From positions 124,001-188,000 of the forward strand of contig JALVZQ010000008.1 of NCBI GenBank assembly GCA_027037535.1: a stretch of 64,000 nt of DNA, given 5' to 3'. This document shows, one piece after another, positions 18,445 to 27,057 of the stretch (the first letter of the stretch is position 1; the number at the start of each line of letters is the position of its first letter). The translations under genes were made by a program, and so were the position numbers. The DNA is from Acidilobaceae archaeon (lineage in GTDB: Archaea > Thermoproteota > Thermoprotei_A > Sulfolobales > Acidilobaceae). Under the pieces are notes generated by a model. That model saw nothing but the letters and a program-made list of their open reading frames with translations, did no database searches and was not told where the DNA came from.

Positions 18445-19033
18445 AATAGTAAAGTGCACTAGGTGTCCTCTCCATAAATCCCGTAAAAACCCTGTTCCCG
18501 GCGAAGGATCACTAGACTCAGAAATTATGTTTGTTGGGGAAGCACCCGGTAGAAAGGAAGATGAACGAGGAAGACCATTTGTGGGTATGGCAGGGAAACT
18601 ATTATCAGATCTTTTAACAAAAATCGGTTTGAGCAGAGACGAAGTCTATATAACTAATATTGTTAAATGCCGGCCGCCTGGAAATAGGGATCCAAGACCC
18701 GAAGAAATACAAGCATGCCTTCCATATCTTCTAGAACAAATAAGAATTATCAAGCCCAGAATTATAGTTACCCTGGGCCGTCACTCGGGCAAAACACTGT
18801 TTGAAACAGCGAGGCTGAAATGGGCCCCCCTAAGCAGGATACATGGCAAACCTTACACAGGAGTTGTAGAAGACGTTAATGTTACATTATATCCTACTTA
18901 TCATCCTGCCGCCGCACTCTATAATCCGAGCCTAAGAGAAGTTTTGGAACAAGATTTTAGAAGGCTAGCAGAAATCCTAGAGGAAATCCGTAATAAGCCT
19001 AAGACTAGGAAAACTCTATTCGATTACATGTAA
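18404..19033 (+). CDS. udg: Family 4 uracil-DNA glycosylase (4Fe-4S)
   Basis: Removes uracil from DNA, important at high temperature where cytosine deaminates quickly. The 209-residue protein has four Cys ligands for the iron-sulphur cluster (KCTRCPLHK near residue 14, then KCRPPGNRDPRPEEIQACLPYL), the motif GEAPGRKEDERGRPFVGMAGKLL, and YPTYHPAA. The C-terminus RKTLFDYM resembles a degenerate PIP box (Lys replacing Gln), which may allow PCNA contact. This last point is inference. Confidence 0.93.
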   Translation: MKSKREEYRHLVNKIVKCTRCPLHKSRKNPVPGEGSLDSEIMFVGEAPGRKEDERGRPFVGMAGKLLSDLLTKIGLSRDEVYITNIVKCRPPGNRDPRPEEIQACLPYLLEQIRIIKPRIIVTLGRHSGKTLFETARLKWAPLSRIHGKPYTGVVEDVNVTLYPTYHPAAALYNPSLREVLEQDFRRLAEILEEIRNKPKTRKTLFDYM

Positions 19034-19050
19034 TAGGGACTCTAGATATT

Positions 19051-20949
19051 CTAGTATTTTACTGACTTTATCGTACTCCGGAGTAGTCTAGCCGAGTATA
19101 GTAATCCTACTAATATACCTGCCAGTAGTAGACTCGCCATTACAAGGATCACTGGTGTGTTGCCAGGTGATGTGGGCATGAATATCTCGGGTGTTTCTTG
19201 TCTTGGCATTGTCTCTATTCCAGGATTCTTAGCTAGAGCGTATAGATACCATATTATCGAGGAGGCCAGGGCTGCTCTGCCTAGTGATAGGGCCGTTTCG
19301 TAATTACTGTTCTTCGCCTCTAGAAGAGCATAGTCCATATATGCTGGTGCGAGTCCTGGAATTATGCCGGAGCTTATGGCTTTCAGCGTGATCAGATCAT
19401 AGAGACTTACTACTTCTGCTATATAGTTCTTGTAGATGTACTCGATGACTGTAGTGTTACTCGAGGGGATTATTGAGAAGATATTGTTCATGCTTTGACT
19501 AAGGGCTTCTCTATAGAATCCTAGGGCTGCTACGTAGTTTGCTTGCATCGCATATCTGTCTCCCTCGTCTAGGAGTAGCTGGAGGATGTCTACGTATTTC
19601 CTCAAGAGCTCTGCATCTACAGTGTTACCATATGTATCTATCATATAGTTTGCCAGTGCTATACTGTACTGTGTTGATATGTGTGAGAAGTCTCCCATGA
19701 GCGTTGCTAGTAATCTGGTATCGTTTCGGTCTAGTCTCGGCCATAGATTCTTCACCCTTTCTGCCGTATCGATCCATGATAGTATACTGTATACTCTAGC
19801 ATGCACGTAGGCTAGTTCTGATACTGCTTCTGGGATGTTGATTGAGACGAGCACGTTTATTCTCTCTAGACTTGACTCTGCTGATGCTAACCGACTATAG
19901 GCTATGCCAAGGAACTCGATATAGTAAACGCTTCCATTGTGATCAATACTATCAAGCCTTTCTCTCAGCATAGTGAGGTTCCTTTCAAGAGATTGTGATT
20001 CTGAAAGGATGTATTCTCTTACACCAGTATTTGATTGGAGCGTAGCTATCTCGTACATGTAGTATAATTGATATGCTCTGTATAGGGCGTAGAATGCTTT
20101 GCTGGCCGACGCATAGGGGTGATCATTATAGTATTCTATGCTCTCATTTAGTGCCGTTATTGTCATATTGTATATTGTTAAGAGATCTGGACCCAGATTC
20201 TCTAAGGGTACAGAGGACAATACTTGAAGAGTAAGGTTCCTCATCACGTCAGAGGCGTTCTTCATGCCATCGTTAAATTCTCCGGGAAGATTCAAGTTGA
20301 TATACGAGGCATTCATCGTTACACCAGTAAGAGCATGCATAGAACTCATAAATCCTGAGACCGGTACTGCTTGTGGACATGCTACTTCTAATTCTGGGTC
20401 ATAGTTTGCCATTGGATAATAGAATGCGAGACCAAGGTTCCTTGCCGCTGTACATTTCTCTATAATGCCTCCAACCGCAGAGTATAATCCTACAGGCGAG
20501 ATCGCACCGGTCATGGTCATGTTAGGGAATATCTCTTGTACAGGGGAACCTGATAGAAGCGAGTATATCGCGAACGCTGTCATAGCGCTACCGCTGGGGC
20601 CGGCGACATCGCTCGTGTTGAGGAACACTATCTTATAATCGAACGATCTCCAGTCATACCCAGCAAGAAGAGCCCCGGTAACAGTAGCCTGCATCATACT
20701 GTATTTAGTAGTATCATCTACCTTACCATTGGAAACGACCTCTACTTTACCGGTTCCACCAGGTATAATAGTTATTGTAACATTGATAATTGTTCCTTTT
20801 CCACTGCTCTCGACTGCGGGCAGATGAATATTTGTTACTAGTTCCTGCTGCCCGGAGTAGAATTGGGCAGCAGACTGGAGCGGAGCCATAAGAGATACAA
20901 TGACCGCTACTATGATCAAAGTAGACGCTAATGCTATCCGCCTGTTCAC
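19051..20949 (-). CDS. Secreted, membrane-anchored Lon-like (S16-type) serine protease domain protein
   Basis: A 632-residue protein with an N-terminal signal segment (IALASTLIIVAVIVSLMAPL) and a C-terminal transmembrane anchor (VILVMASLLLAGILVGLLYSA). The domain after the signal resembles the Lon proteolytic domain without its ATPase: VAGPSGSAMTAFAIYSLLSG holds the probable Ser nucleophile, and GLYSAVGGIIEKCTAARNLG the partner Lys. It belongs to the archaeal COG1750 'predicted serine protease' group. The long remainder is helical with many N-glycosylation sequons, fitting an extracellular location. Substrate unknown. Confidence 0.75.
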   Translation of the reverse strand: MNRRIALASTLIIVAVIVSLMAPLQSAAQFYSGQQELVTNIHLPAVESSGKGTIINVTITIIPGGTGKVEVVSNGKVDDTTKYSMMQATVTGALLAGYDWRSFDYKIVFLNTSDVAGPSGSAMTAFAIYSLLSGSPVQEIFPNMTMTGAISPVGLYSAVGGIIEKCTAARNLGLAFYYPMANYDPELEVACPQAVPVSGFMSSMHALTGVTMNASYINLNLPGEFNDGMKNASDVMRNLTLQVLSSVPLENLGPDLLTIYNMTITALNESIEYYNDHPYASASKAFYALYRAYQLYYMYEIATLQSNTGVREYILSESQSLERNLTMLRERLDSIDHNGSVYYIEFLGIAYSRLASAESSLERINVLVSINIPEAVSELAYVHARVYSILSWIDTAERVKNLWPRLDRNDTRLLATLMGDFSHISTQYSIALANYMIDTYGNTVDAELLRKYVDILQLLLDEGDRYAMQANYVAALGFYREALSQSMNNIFSIIPSSNTTVIEYIYKNYIAEVVSLYDLITLKAISSGIIPGLAPAYMDYALLEAKNSNYETALSLGRAALASSIIWYLYALAKNPGIETMPRQETPEIFMPTSPGNTPVILVMASLLLAGILVGLLYSARLLRSTIKSVKY

Positions 20950-21032
20950 TACCTCTACCCTTTTAATTATCGTCGAGCCGCTACTAGTTATTTTTATTGG
21001 ATTATGCTCTAGAATAGAGTGGTGCAGGGCTC

Positions 21033-21551
21033 GTGGCCAAGAAAGACAAGGATAAAGGAGGAAAAGACGAAAAGAGCGGAAAGGAGCTTAAGATAATCTC
21101 AGTACAAGTCATAACACCGGAGAAAGTCCTAGAGAACGAGAGACAAATAAGTTTACTCTACGTGATAGAGAAGCTGGGCCCAATGCATGAAAAGACCCTA
21201 TTCCATATTCTGAAAGAGCTAAAGGACGAGTACAACGTAGATCTAGGCTATACGATCAGAAAAGTAGGAAACGTCCCCTATAGCCCAGAAGTAAAGAACG
21301 ATCTAGTAGCCCTACTCTACGTAGGATTCGTAGAGACAGAGCCCAACATGTATAGAAAGCTCAGAATAACAAGTAAGGGCAAAGACGCGCTAGAACAGAA
21401 GAAGCCTCCAGCCGGAATAATATCTGCAATAGAGAAACACTATGAAGCTTTAAGAAACAAGGCAAGCATGCTCGATAGCATGCAGGATGCTGAAATAAGG
21501 AGATTAACACGAACAATGAGAAGGCCTTCAAGGAGACCTCCATTATTCTAG
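21033..21551 (+). CDS. Hypothetical protein with winged-helix-like domain
   Basis: A 172-residue protein with a Lys/Asp-rich N-terminus, a central winged-helix-like region (ISLLYVIEKLGPMHEKTLFHILKEL, then LRITSKGKDALEQ) and a basic, Arg-rich C-terminus. The start is GTG at 21033. I recognise no named family. It could bind nucleic acid. It is divergent from the Lon-like protease gene and 70 nt upstream of the RecA-like ATPase. Confidence 0.65.
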   Translation: MAKKDKDKGGKDEKSGKELKIISVQVITPEKVLENERQISLLYVIEKLGPMHEKTLFHILKELKDEYNVDLGYTIRKVGNVPYSPEVKNDLVALLYVGFVETEPNMYRKLRITSKGKDALEQKKPPAGIISAIEKHYEALRNKASMLDSMQDAEIRRLTRTMRRPSRRPPLF

Positions 21552-21620
21552 CTAGTCCCATGATAACATTATCTATATAGTTATTTTTCCAAGCAATAGT
21601 CTCCGGCTTCCTAGTTTGAG

Positions 21621-22229
21621 ATGAAGACAAGAACGATTAATAGTCTTGGTCAGAAACTCGGTGCAGAAAACTTGAACCATAGCGAAACAATGGGTATACC
21701 GTCAGGCTGGATTAAGAAAGGTATATTTACGTTGGTTTATGGTAGAGCCGGTACAGGTAAGACTCATCTAGCCTATTATGCTTATCTAGTAGCCAAATCT
21801 AAGAACCTAGATCCTGTTCTAATCGCTACAGAGCCCGGAACAACTCTCTTCCTGAGGAAGATCCAGCACGCCGAATATCACGTAGCTCATACACTCGACG
21901 AACTAGTAAGACTCGTTACATCTAACTCGCTTCGCGGTAAATTCATTATAATAGATAGTGTAAACTGGCACTATAGATCTGAGCCCGGAATAGAGAACGG
22001 AAAAATACTAATGTATTTATCTTCTGTCGCCAGAAGTACAGGTGGACTATATACAGCCCAGGTATCCGGTGAAGGACTCCTCCCAAGCGGAGCCCCCTAT
22101 ATCATACCGTGGGCGCACATAGTTATCAGAACCTCCAAGATTAACGATAAATTCTTAGCAGAGTCTCTTAGACCCCACCGGAAGACATTGATGTACGAGA
22201 TAAGAGGTAAGGATCTAAGATGGCTCTAG
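21621..22229 (+). CDS. RecA-superfamily ATPase (RadA paralogue)
   Basis: A 202-residue single-domain RecA-fold ATPase with Walker A GRAGTGKT (about residue 41) and Walker B KFIIIDS. It lacks the N-terminal helix-hairpin-helix domain of RadA, so it is a short RadA/RadB-type paralogue, a class thought to modulate recombination. It overlaps the carS start by 10 nt. The exact subfamily cannot be fixed by eye. Confidence 0.75.
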   Translation: MKTRTINSLGQKLGAENLNHSETMGIPSGWIKKGIFTLVYGRAGTGKTHLAYYAYLVAKSKNLDPVLIATEPGTTLFLRKIQHAEYHVAHTLDELVRLVTSNSLRGKFIIIDSVNWHYRSEPGIENGKILMYLSSVARSTGGLYTAQVSGEGLLPSGAPYIIPWAHIVIRTSKINDKFLAESLRPHRKTLMYEIRGKDLRWL

Positions 22230-22738
22230 CAGAAGACCTAATAAAGCTACTCCTCTTAGTACTGCCAGCTCTCGCCGCTAATGGTGCTCCAGTTGTCGCT
22301 AGGCGGATATATGGTAGAGGAACGCCACTTGATATGGGTCGTAAATGGATTGATGGTAGACGTGTTCTCGGAGAGGGGAAAACTCTGGAAGGATTTGTTG
22401 CTGGGGTGCTAACAGGGCTTCTGGTAGGTATAATTGAGGGAGTATTATTTAGCGACTTGTATTGGTTTGCCCGTGCAGGATTGCTGGCTGGAATAGGTGC
22501 AATGATTGGGGACCTTATAGGTTCCTTTATCAAGAGGAGACTCGGTATGGAGCGTGGAGATCCTGCACCGCTTTTGGATCAATTGGACTTTTACATTGGG
22601 GCACTTGTTGTCCTGTATATAGGCGGTTATAGATACAATTTGGTAACAGCTGTTGTCCTAGCTCCTCTTGTCGTTATCCTGCATATTATGACGAATCGGT
22701 TAGCGTATAAGGCCTCCTTGAAGGAGGTTCCGCATTGA
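22220..22738 (+). CDS. carS: CDP-archaeol synthase
   Basis: Activates unsaturated archaetidic acid with CTP to make CDP-archaeol, the precursor of polar head-group attachment. The 172 residues form about five membrane segments with conserved LPALAANGAPVVARR near the N-terminus and the charged cytoplasmic motif GRKWIDGRRVLGEGKTLEGF. A downstream GDLIGSFIKRRLGMERGDPAPLLDQLDF is also typical of CarS (formerly DUF46). Head-group transferase and lipid reductase genes lie at 51-53 kb and DGGGP synthase at 62 kb. Confidence 0.93.
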   Translation: MALAEDLIKLLLLVLPALAANGAPVVARRIYGRGTPLDMGRKWIDGRRVLGEGKTLEGFVAGVLTGLLVGIIEGVLFSDLYWFARAGLLAGIGAMIGDLIGSFIKRRLGMERGDPAPLLDQLDFYIGALVVLYIGGYRYNLVTAVVLAPLVVILHIMTNRLAYKASLKEVPH

Positions 22739-22781
22739 ATACTCTTTGGGGCCCGTATGCTAGTTAGGCTTTTCCGAGGGC

Positions 22782-22836
22782 TCAGCTACGACCGCACTCG
22801 TCATATGTAAAGTCGGTAAAGCCCACCAGTCATCAT
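22782..22836 (-). ncRNA. Candidate C/D box sRNA
   Basis: Read leftwards, a 55-nt unit has box C ATGATGA (22836-22830), a 13-nt spacer, D' CCGA (22816-22813), C' ATGACGA (22804-22798), a 12-nt spacer and box D CTGA (22785-22782). Order, spacing and total size fit archaeal 2'-O-methylation guides; D' and C' each differ from consensus at one base. It lies in the 156-nt gap between carS and the next gene, in a locally GC-rich patch. By the N+5 rule both guides would methylate a G. Targets are not identified. Nop5 and fibrillarin are encoded in this window. Confidence 0.6.
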
Positions 22837-22894
22837 TGCCCTTGTAAATTTATCTATGGTAGACAAGATAACCGTAAAATTGTTAGTTATGGGT

Positions 22895-23449
22895 TTAGTT
22901 TGGCTCGAGATCTTGGTCGCTTAATCCTAGTTCACCGAATATTTCTTTTGCTTTTTTGTCTAGGAACTCTGTTAATTCTTTTATAACTGATATACTCCGG
23001 GCCCTCTCGAATGCTATGTTTAGGTTCTTCTCTACATTTTCTAAGTGGACGGAATCAATTGCTTCAGGCCATTTCTTCATCGCCAACTCTAATCCATATG
23101 AGGCCCTGTAGAGTGGTGCCAGTATCCAAGCTTTTTGTTTCGGGTCGAGCTCCGACCATTTCTGGGTACATTGAGACAAGAATAGTGTGTCAATCATGCT
23201 CCTTAGGGTGAGCGCGTCTCTAACTTGGTCCTCATCGGCTGCCTCAGCGAGTGCGTCTAGTTTTATTAAGTTGATTACTGCATCGTTACCGTTGCATATT
23301 TCTCTCCTTCTCTCTAGTAGAACTTCCCTGAGATCCTCGTCCATATTTTTAAGATATTTCTCTAGGATTTCCTCTGCTTCTCTCAGATCGTCGACCCAGT
23401 ATATTTCCTCTATTATTTTTCTGAAGGCTGTTGCTATGGGATCCCCCAT
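22895..23449 (-). CDS. Hypothetical helical protein
   Basis: A 184-residue acidic, largely alpha-helical protein beginning MGDPIATAFRKIIEEIYWVDD. There are no membrane segments and no metal or catalytic motif I can name. It lies downstream of rps27e in the same direction, separated by 136 nt, so it may be the tail of that operon or have its own promoter. I do not recognise a family. Confidence 0.6.
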   Translation of the reverse strand: MGDPIATAFRKIIEEIYWVDDLREAEEILEKYLKNMDEDLREVLLERRREICNGNDAVINLIKLDALAEAADEDQVRDALTLRSMIDTLFLSQCTQKWSELDPKQKAWILAPLYRASYGLELAMKKWPEAIDSVHLENVEKNLNIAFERARSISVIKELTEFLDKKAKEIFGELGLSDQDLEPN

Positions 23450-23585
23450 ATATTATAACACCACTGGTGGGGATAGGAGACTGGGAGGATATTTATATGC
23501 GTTGTCTAGAAATATGACTATCTCCGTTACAATCCACATTTGTTAAGGAGTAGATGATATAGGGGTTAAAATTAAGAATGATTGA

Positions 23586-23801
23586 CTAGCCTAGGATTTT
23601 CTCTATTTTGCCTAGGATTTGGGCCTTTCCTCCTGTGGGTCTAACCAGTAGTGTACCGCATGACGAGCATCTTACGGGGAACGTGGCGTGGCTGAATACT
23701 ACCTGCTTATTGCCACAGTTTGGACATACGACTAGTAAGAACCTGCTCCTGGGCTTGGGCACGAGTATTTTCCGCTTCTTTGCAATGAAGAACTGTGCCA
23801 T
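23586..23801 (-). CDS. rps27e: 30S ribosomal protein S27e
   Basis: A 71-residue small-subunit protein with a four-Cys zinc ribbon: VVCPNCGNKQVVFSHATFPVRCSSCG, then LVRPTGGKA, the S27e signature. GGTGATGAGGGG precedes the ATG. It follows rpl44e by 9 nt in the leftward PCNA-primase-GINS operon; L44e-S27e adjacency is conserved in archaea. Confidence 0.95.
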   Translation of the reverse strand: MAQFFIAKKRKILVPKPRSRFLLVVCPNCGNKQVVFSHATFPVRCSSCGTLLVRPTGGKAQILGKIEKILG

Positions 23802-23810
23802 GGCCCCTCA

Positions 23811-24098
23811 TCACCTCGTGACATCTACGAGCTCTATCTTCTTTAATCTTACTCTTAAGATATGTCTTCTATAACCGCACTGTGTACATTGTATTCTAAG
23901 TACTATTTTCTTAGTCACCTTAGCATATCTCTTCTGCTCCGGCCTCCTCTTGCTACCATATCCTTCCTGTTTCCTCATATATCGTCTCTGACCCTCGGAC
24001 ATGGTCCTCCTCTTACCGTGCTTATACACCTGTACCGTGTGTACTGTATGAGTGTTGCACCGTGGACAATACGTCCTTATCCTCTTCGGAAACCTCAT
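23811..24098 (-). CDS. rpl44e: 50S ribosomal protein L44e
   Basis: A 95-residue basic large-subunit protein with zinc-binding Cys pairs: YCPRCNTHTVHTVQVYKHG, then IQCTQCGYRRH. I chose the ATG at 24098, not the longer frame, because MRFPKRIRTYC is the family N-terminus and GGAGGAGA lies just upstream. It overlaps the end of the GINS gene by 4 nt (ATGA), implying translational coupling. Confidence 0.95.
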   Translation of the reverse strand: MRFPKRIRTYCPRCNTHTVHTVQVYKHGKRRTMSEGQRRYMRKQEGYGSKRRPEQKRYAKVTKKIVLRIQCTQCGYRRHILRVRLKKIELVDVTR

Positions 24099-24592
24099 TT
24101 TCTCCTCTCCTCCTCTTCCCCTATACATGCTGTACCTATTTTAATAAATGTCGTTTCTACAGGCTCTGCTACACCGGCTACGTATAGTGCCGCTGCTTTT
24201 CCTGGATCCATCTCGACATATTCTCCCTTCTCTAACTTTACTCCGTCCAGCTCAATACTAGTTCTCAAATGCATAACTGGGTTCTCACCGTATGAGAGGA
24301 GACTAGCGGAAATATAGTCTGCATAGAATTCCACAAGCCTATTATATAGTTCTAGGATGCCTGAGTCGATACCGGTGTAACTCGTATTCTCCGCAAGATC
24401 CCTTATACGAGCCTTCGCAACAAGTATCGACGCTTTCTTTAGGTGGCGTAGGAACTGGCAACAGTATTCGTCTTTGCTTACACAGTATATGCTGGCAGCC
24501 CTACGTGCCTCCATTAAATGTTCTAGGCTTAATGGTTCGTGAAGCCCTGCCGCCGCCTTATATGGCCCCCCCGCGGGAATCCTTTCAGACAT
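24095..24592 (-). CDS. gins15: GINS complex subunit, Gins15/51 type
   Basis: Part of the GINS tetramer, which with MCM and Cdc45/GAN forms the replicative helicase. The 165-residue protein has a helical A domain (about 30-110) followed by a short C-terminal beta-rich B domain (VEMDPGKAAALYVAGVAEPVE). The A-then-B order is that of Gins51/15, as opposed to Gins23. GGAGGCG precedes the ATG. It overlaps priS by 8 nt; primase-GINS linkage is known in Crenarchaea. Confidence 0.78.
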   Translation of the reverse strand: MSERIPAGGPYKAAAGLHEPLSLEHLMEARRAASIYCVSKDEYCCQFLRHLKKASILVAKARIRDLAENTSYTGIDSGILELYNRLVEFYADYISASLLSYGENPVMHLRTSIELDGVKLEKGEYVEMDPGKAAALYVAGVAEPVETTFIKIGTACIGEEEERRK

Positions 24593-25697
24593 ATATTTCG
24601 CCTCCTAGGAGCCTAACTATTCCTTTCTCAGCTAAGTGGAGGGCGATTGATGCGGGTATCTCAGCCATACTTCTCTTCTGGCCAGACAACTCTACGCCCA
24701 TGAACGTAATATTCTCGACGTCCTGTACGTATTCTACGCGGACCCATCCCTTAAATGGTGAAAGCCTAGAATAATGTATTCTGAGCCCTGAAGATACATC
24801 CGTCACTAGTAAGTGTCCTTTACCATGTAAACTACCTATAATCCGGGTAAGACGGCTAGGATCTTGTGTAACCATGACGTCTATCGGAACCGATATATCG
24901 CTAATTATCTTAAGAACCTCATACTCCCATGATTCTCCGAAAACGTCCACTAGCGATTTCCCTTTTCTATCATAAATGTATTGTGCTATCCATCCCCTCC
25001 AGCCTGGATCTGTTTCTTCTGGAAGTGCAGGGACCAGCCTTGTTTTTCTTCGTCCTCTCTTCACGACTTGTACAGAGGGAAAAATCAGGTATGGATCGAC
25101 CTCCTGGCCGGCAAAGTACAGTGCAAGCTCTCGTCTAGCCGTTTTGCCCAGACCCCTACATTCTTCGCAGATTACGCGCATATGGAAGCCCCTATGCCCT
25201 GTAAAGTAGATTATTATCTCCTCCGGCGATAAGTCGCGTTTTATCATGGACTTGAGCCTTAGCATTAACCTGTAGCCTTCTTGATAGCATGAATCGTCGA
25301 GAACGTATCCTTTATCGCCTTCTATTCTCTTATCCTTACAGTATTCTAGGTGATCTAGGTCCAAGTCGAACAATAAGTCTGAGCCCAGCCAGTTTTTCTC
25401 TTCCATACTCTTTGCTTCGGGTAGCTCGTATTCTGCAATAGAATAATATGCGTGGCGGGGATGTTTCTCTGCTAGAAACTCTAGAAGTTCCTCGTATGTA
25501 TCGAAGGATAGATGTCTAACGTATGAATCTACGTCGAAAAACTGGAACGCGAATTCTCTCCTCATGATATTTTCTGGCTCTTCGATGTTCGGCGTGCTCT
25601 TGTAGTAGAGAGAGTATAGTGCTAATACTAGTGTTTTGAATTCTTTGAAGCGTGATGGATCTATGTATTCCTTGCTACTCGATCCTCGGCGATACAT
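24585..25697 (-). CDS. priS: DNA primase catalytic (small) subunit
   Basis: The catalytic subunit of the archaeal/eukaryotic primase, making primers for replication. The 370 residues contain EYELPEAKSMEEKNWLGSDL followed by LFDLDLDHLEYC (the metal-binding D-x-D), YFTGHRGFHMRV (with the conserved His near residue 170) and a Cys pair CEECRGLG of the zinc knuckle. It overlaps PCNA by 23 nt and GINS15 by 8 nt. Confidence 0.95.
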   Translation of the reverse strand: MYRRGSSSKEYIDPSRFKEFKTLVLALYSLYYKSTPNIEEPENIMRREFAFQFFDVDSYVRHLSFDTYEELLEFLAEKHPRHAYYSIAEYELPEAKSMEEKNWLGSDLLFDLDLDHLEYCKDKRIEGDKGYVLDDSCYQEGYRLMLRLKSMIKRDLSPEEIIIYFTGHRGFHMRVICEECRGLGKTARRELALYFAGQEVDPYLIFPSVQVVKRGRRKTRLVPALPEETDPGWRGWIAQYIYDRKGKSLVDVFGESWEYEVLKIISDISVPIDVMVTQDPSRLTRIIGSLHGKGHLLVTDVSSGLRIHYSRLSPFKGWVRVEYVQDVENITFMGVELSGQKRSMAEIPASIALHLAEKGIVRLLGGEIYV

Positions 25698-26430
25698 AGA
25701 AGGTCAGCCTTCCGCCTTCTTGGTATTCCATATCTACCCTAATGGGAGCGTCCATGGAGTATCTGATCACAGTTATGTTTGCTGCTTGTGCTGCCTGGAT
25801 CATCTCCGAGAAATATTCGAGCGTATACATTGATTTATCGGGTGATTCTACTTCTAGGTCTAGAAGGCTTCCTCTCTCCATTGATAGAATGAGTTCGGCC
25901 TTCTCGATGTCTCCCTCTCCTCTTACGTAGAGCTTGTCTCCTCCTTCATCCGCTTCGAAGACTATTGCATCGGCGATAGGCTCTATTGTTCTCACCACTT
26001 CCCTAAATGTCGAGCCTAGGAGTCTTGCTGTGACAGTATATGATATCTTAGGCTCAGGCAATTTCTCATAGCTTAATGTTATTTGGGGGATCCTGAATCT
26101 CCTAGTTCCTCTGCCATGGAAGATTATTTCTATGTAGCTACCCTCTATTTTGAGCTCGAGTTCATCGTCTTTCCTTGCACGACGTAGTACTTTGCTGAGT
26201 AGAGGAAAACTTACTCCGAACTCTGTCTCTTCTTCTACTTCATACTCCTTGAAGGAGTCCTGTGGATAGTAGAGATCAACCATTGCTACCCTACTCGTGT
26301 CAAGTGCCCTTAAGCTTAAGCCTTCTGGTGATGCGACGAAAACCCCTTCGTCAATTATCTTCTCTATGCTTGCAACCATATACCTCCAAGTCCTAGCATC
26401 TGTAAATCTGAATCGGAACAAGCACCTCAC
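25675..26430 (-). CDS. pcn: PCNA sliding clamp
   Basis: The ring clamp that tethers polymerase, FEN1, ligase and repair enzymes. The 251-residue protein shows two repeated clamp domains with SLRALDTSRVAMVDLYYP (domain 1), an interdomain connector, and a C-terminal VSPRIE that is the usual PCNA ending. The ORF starts at GTG 26430; the SD-like GGTGAGGTG overlaps the start itself, so initiation may be leaderless or at the TTG four codons in. Crenarchaea usually carry three PCNA paralogues; only one is visible here. Confidence 0.95.
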   Translation of the reverse strand: MRCLFRFRFTDARTWRYMVASIEKIIDEGVFVASPEGLSLRALDTSRVAMVDLYYPQDSFKEYEVEEETEFGVSFPLLSKVLRRARKDDELELKIEGSYIEIIFHGRGTRRFRIPQITLSYEKLPEPKISYTVTARLLGSTFREVVRTIEPIADAIVFEADEGGDKLYVRGEGDIEKAELILSMERGSLLDLEVESPDKSMYTLEYFSEMIQAAQAANITVIRYSMDAPIRVDMEYQEGGRLTFYVSPRIE

Positions 26431-26482
26431 CCTTTTACTTAATTGTTTTATCCACCGAATATTATTAGTTGTCCTCGATTAT

Positions 26483-26704
26483 TTACTCGCCATATTCATC
26501 ACGTAATAACGCAAGCATGTTCCGCAATGCATAGACTATTTCTAGTGATTCTTCTATCAACTGCCTCGAAGAAACTGTTGGAGGGGTTCGAATAGATGCC
26601 TCTACAAGATACTTCTCCAGCCTTCTCACAGCGTTAAGAGAGGCTTCAAGGAGCTCCTCTTTATCTAAGCGTATTCTCTCCATGTGTGACCGCATTTCGT
26701 ACAC
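26483..26704 (-). CDS. Hypothetical small helical protein in the TFS-PCNA operon
   Basis: A 73-residue helical protein between TFS and PCNA, overlapping the TFS end. Sequence: MERIRLDKEELLEASLNAVR near the N-terminus, then a second helical half. In-frame ATGs at 26704, 26695 and 26683 compete as starts. I do not recognise a family. Its fixed place between a transcription factor and the clamp hints at an information-processing role, but this is inference. Confidence 0.6.
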   Translation of the reverse strand: MYEMRSHMERIRLDKEELLEASLNAVRRLEKYLVEASIRTPPTVSSRQLIEESLEIVYALRNMLALLRDEYGE

Positions 26705-27057
26705 CTATAGAATCGTGTCGGTGGCTCATCGGCAGACCGAGTCTGCATCATCCAGAATATAACCTCGTCGTGTCCACACTTAGGACATCTCACTTGCCCT
26801 TTCAACACTAAGGCGTCCGGAGGAGGTTGAGAGGCGTTTACCACTATTATCTTGTCCTTGGGACTCCGTTTGGCCTTAACCTTTATCTTGTAAGCGTCTA
26901 TTTCTTCCTCGCTAATCTCCATAACGTAGCCACAGCTTGGGCAGAATAACTGTCTCTTACCCCCTATCGTTCTAGGATACATTAACGAGCCGCATTTCGG
27001 GCAGAATTTTAATCCTCCCTTAGGCTTTCTAGGTTTTTTAACCGGCACTAGTCCCAC
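26665..27057 (-). CDS. tfs: Transcription factor S (TFS)
   Basis: The archaeal TFIIS/RpoM-like cleavage factor, which rescues backtracked RNA polymerase by stimulating transcript cleavage. The 130 residues have an N-terminal zinc ribbon (FCPKCGSLMYP...FCPSCGY) and a C-terminal one (CPKCGHDEVIFWMMQTRSADEPPTRFYRCTKCGHTW) carrying the catalytic Asp-Glu in the SADEPPT loop. It heads the leftward operon leading to PCNA, PriS and GINS15. Confidence 0.95.
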   Translation of the reverse strand: MGLVPVKKPRKPKGGLKFCPKCGSLMYPRTIGGKRQLFCPSCGYVMEISEEEIDAYKIKVKAKRSPKDKIIVVNASQPPPDALVLKGQVRCPKCGHDEVIFWMMQTRSADEPPTRFYRCTKCGHTWREYA

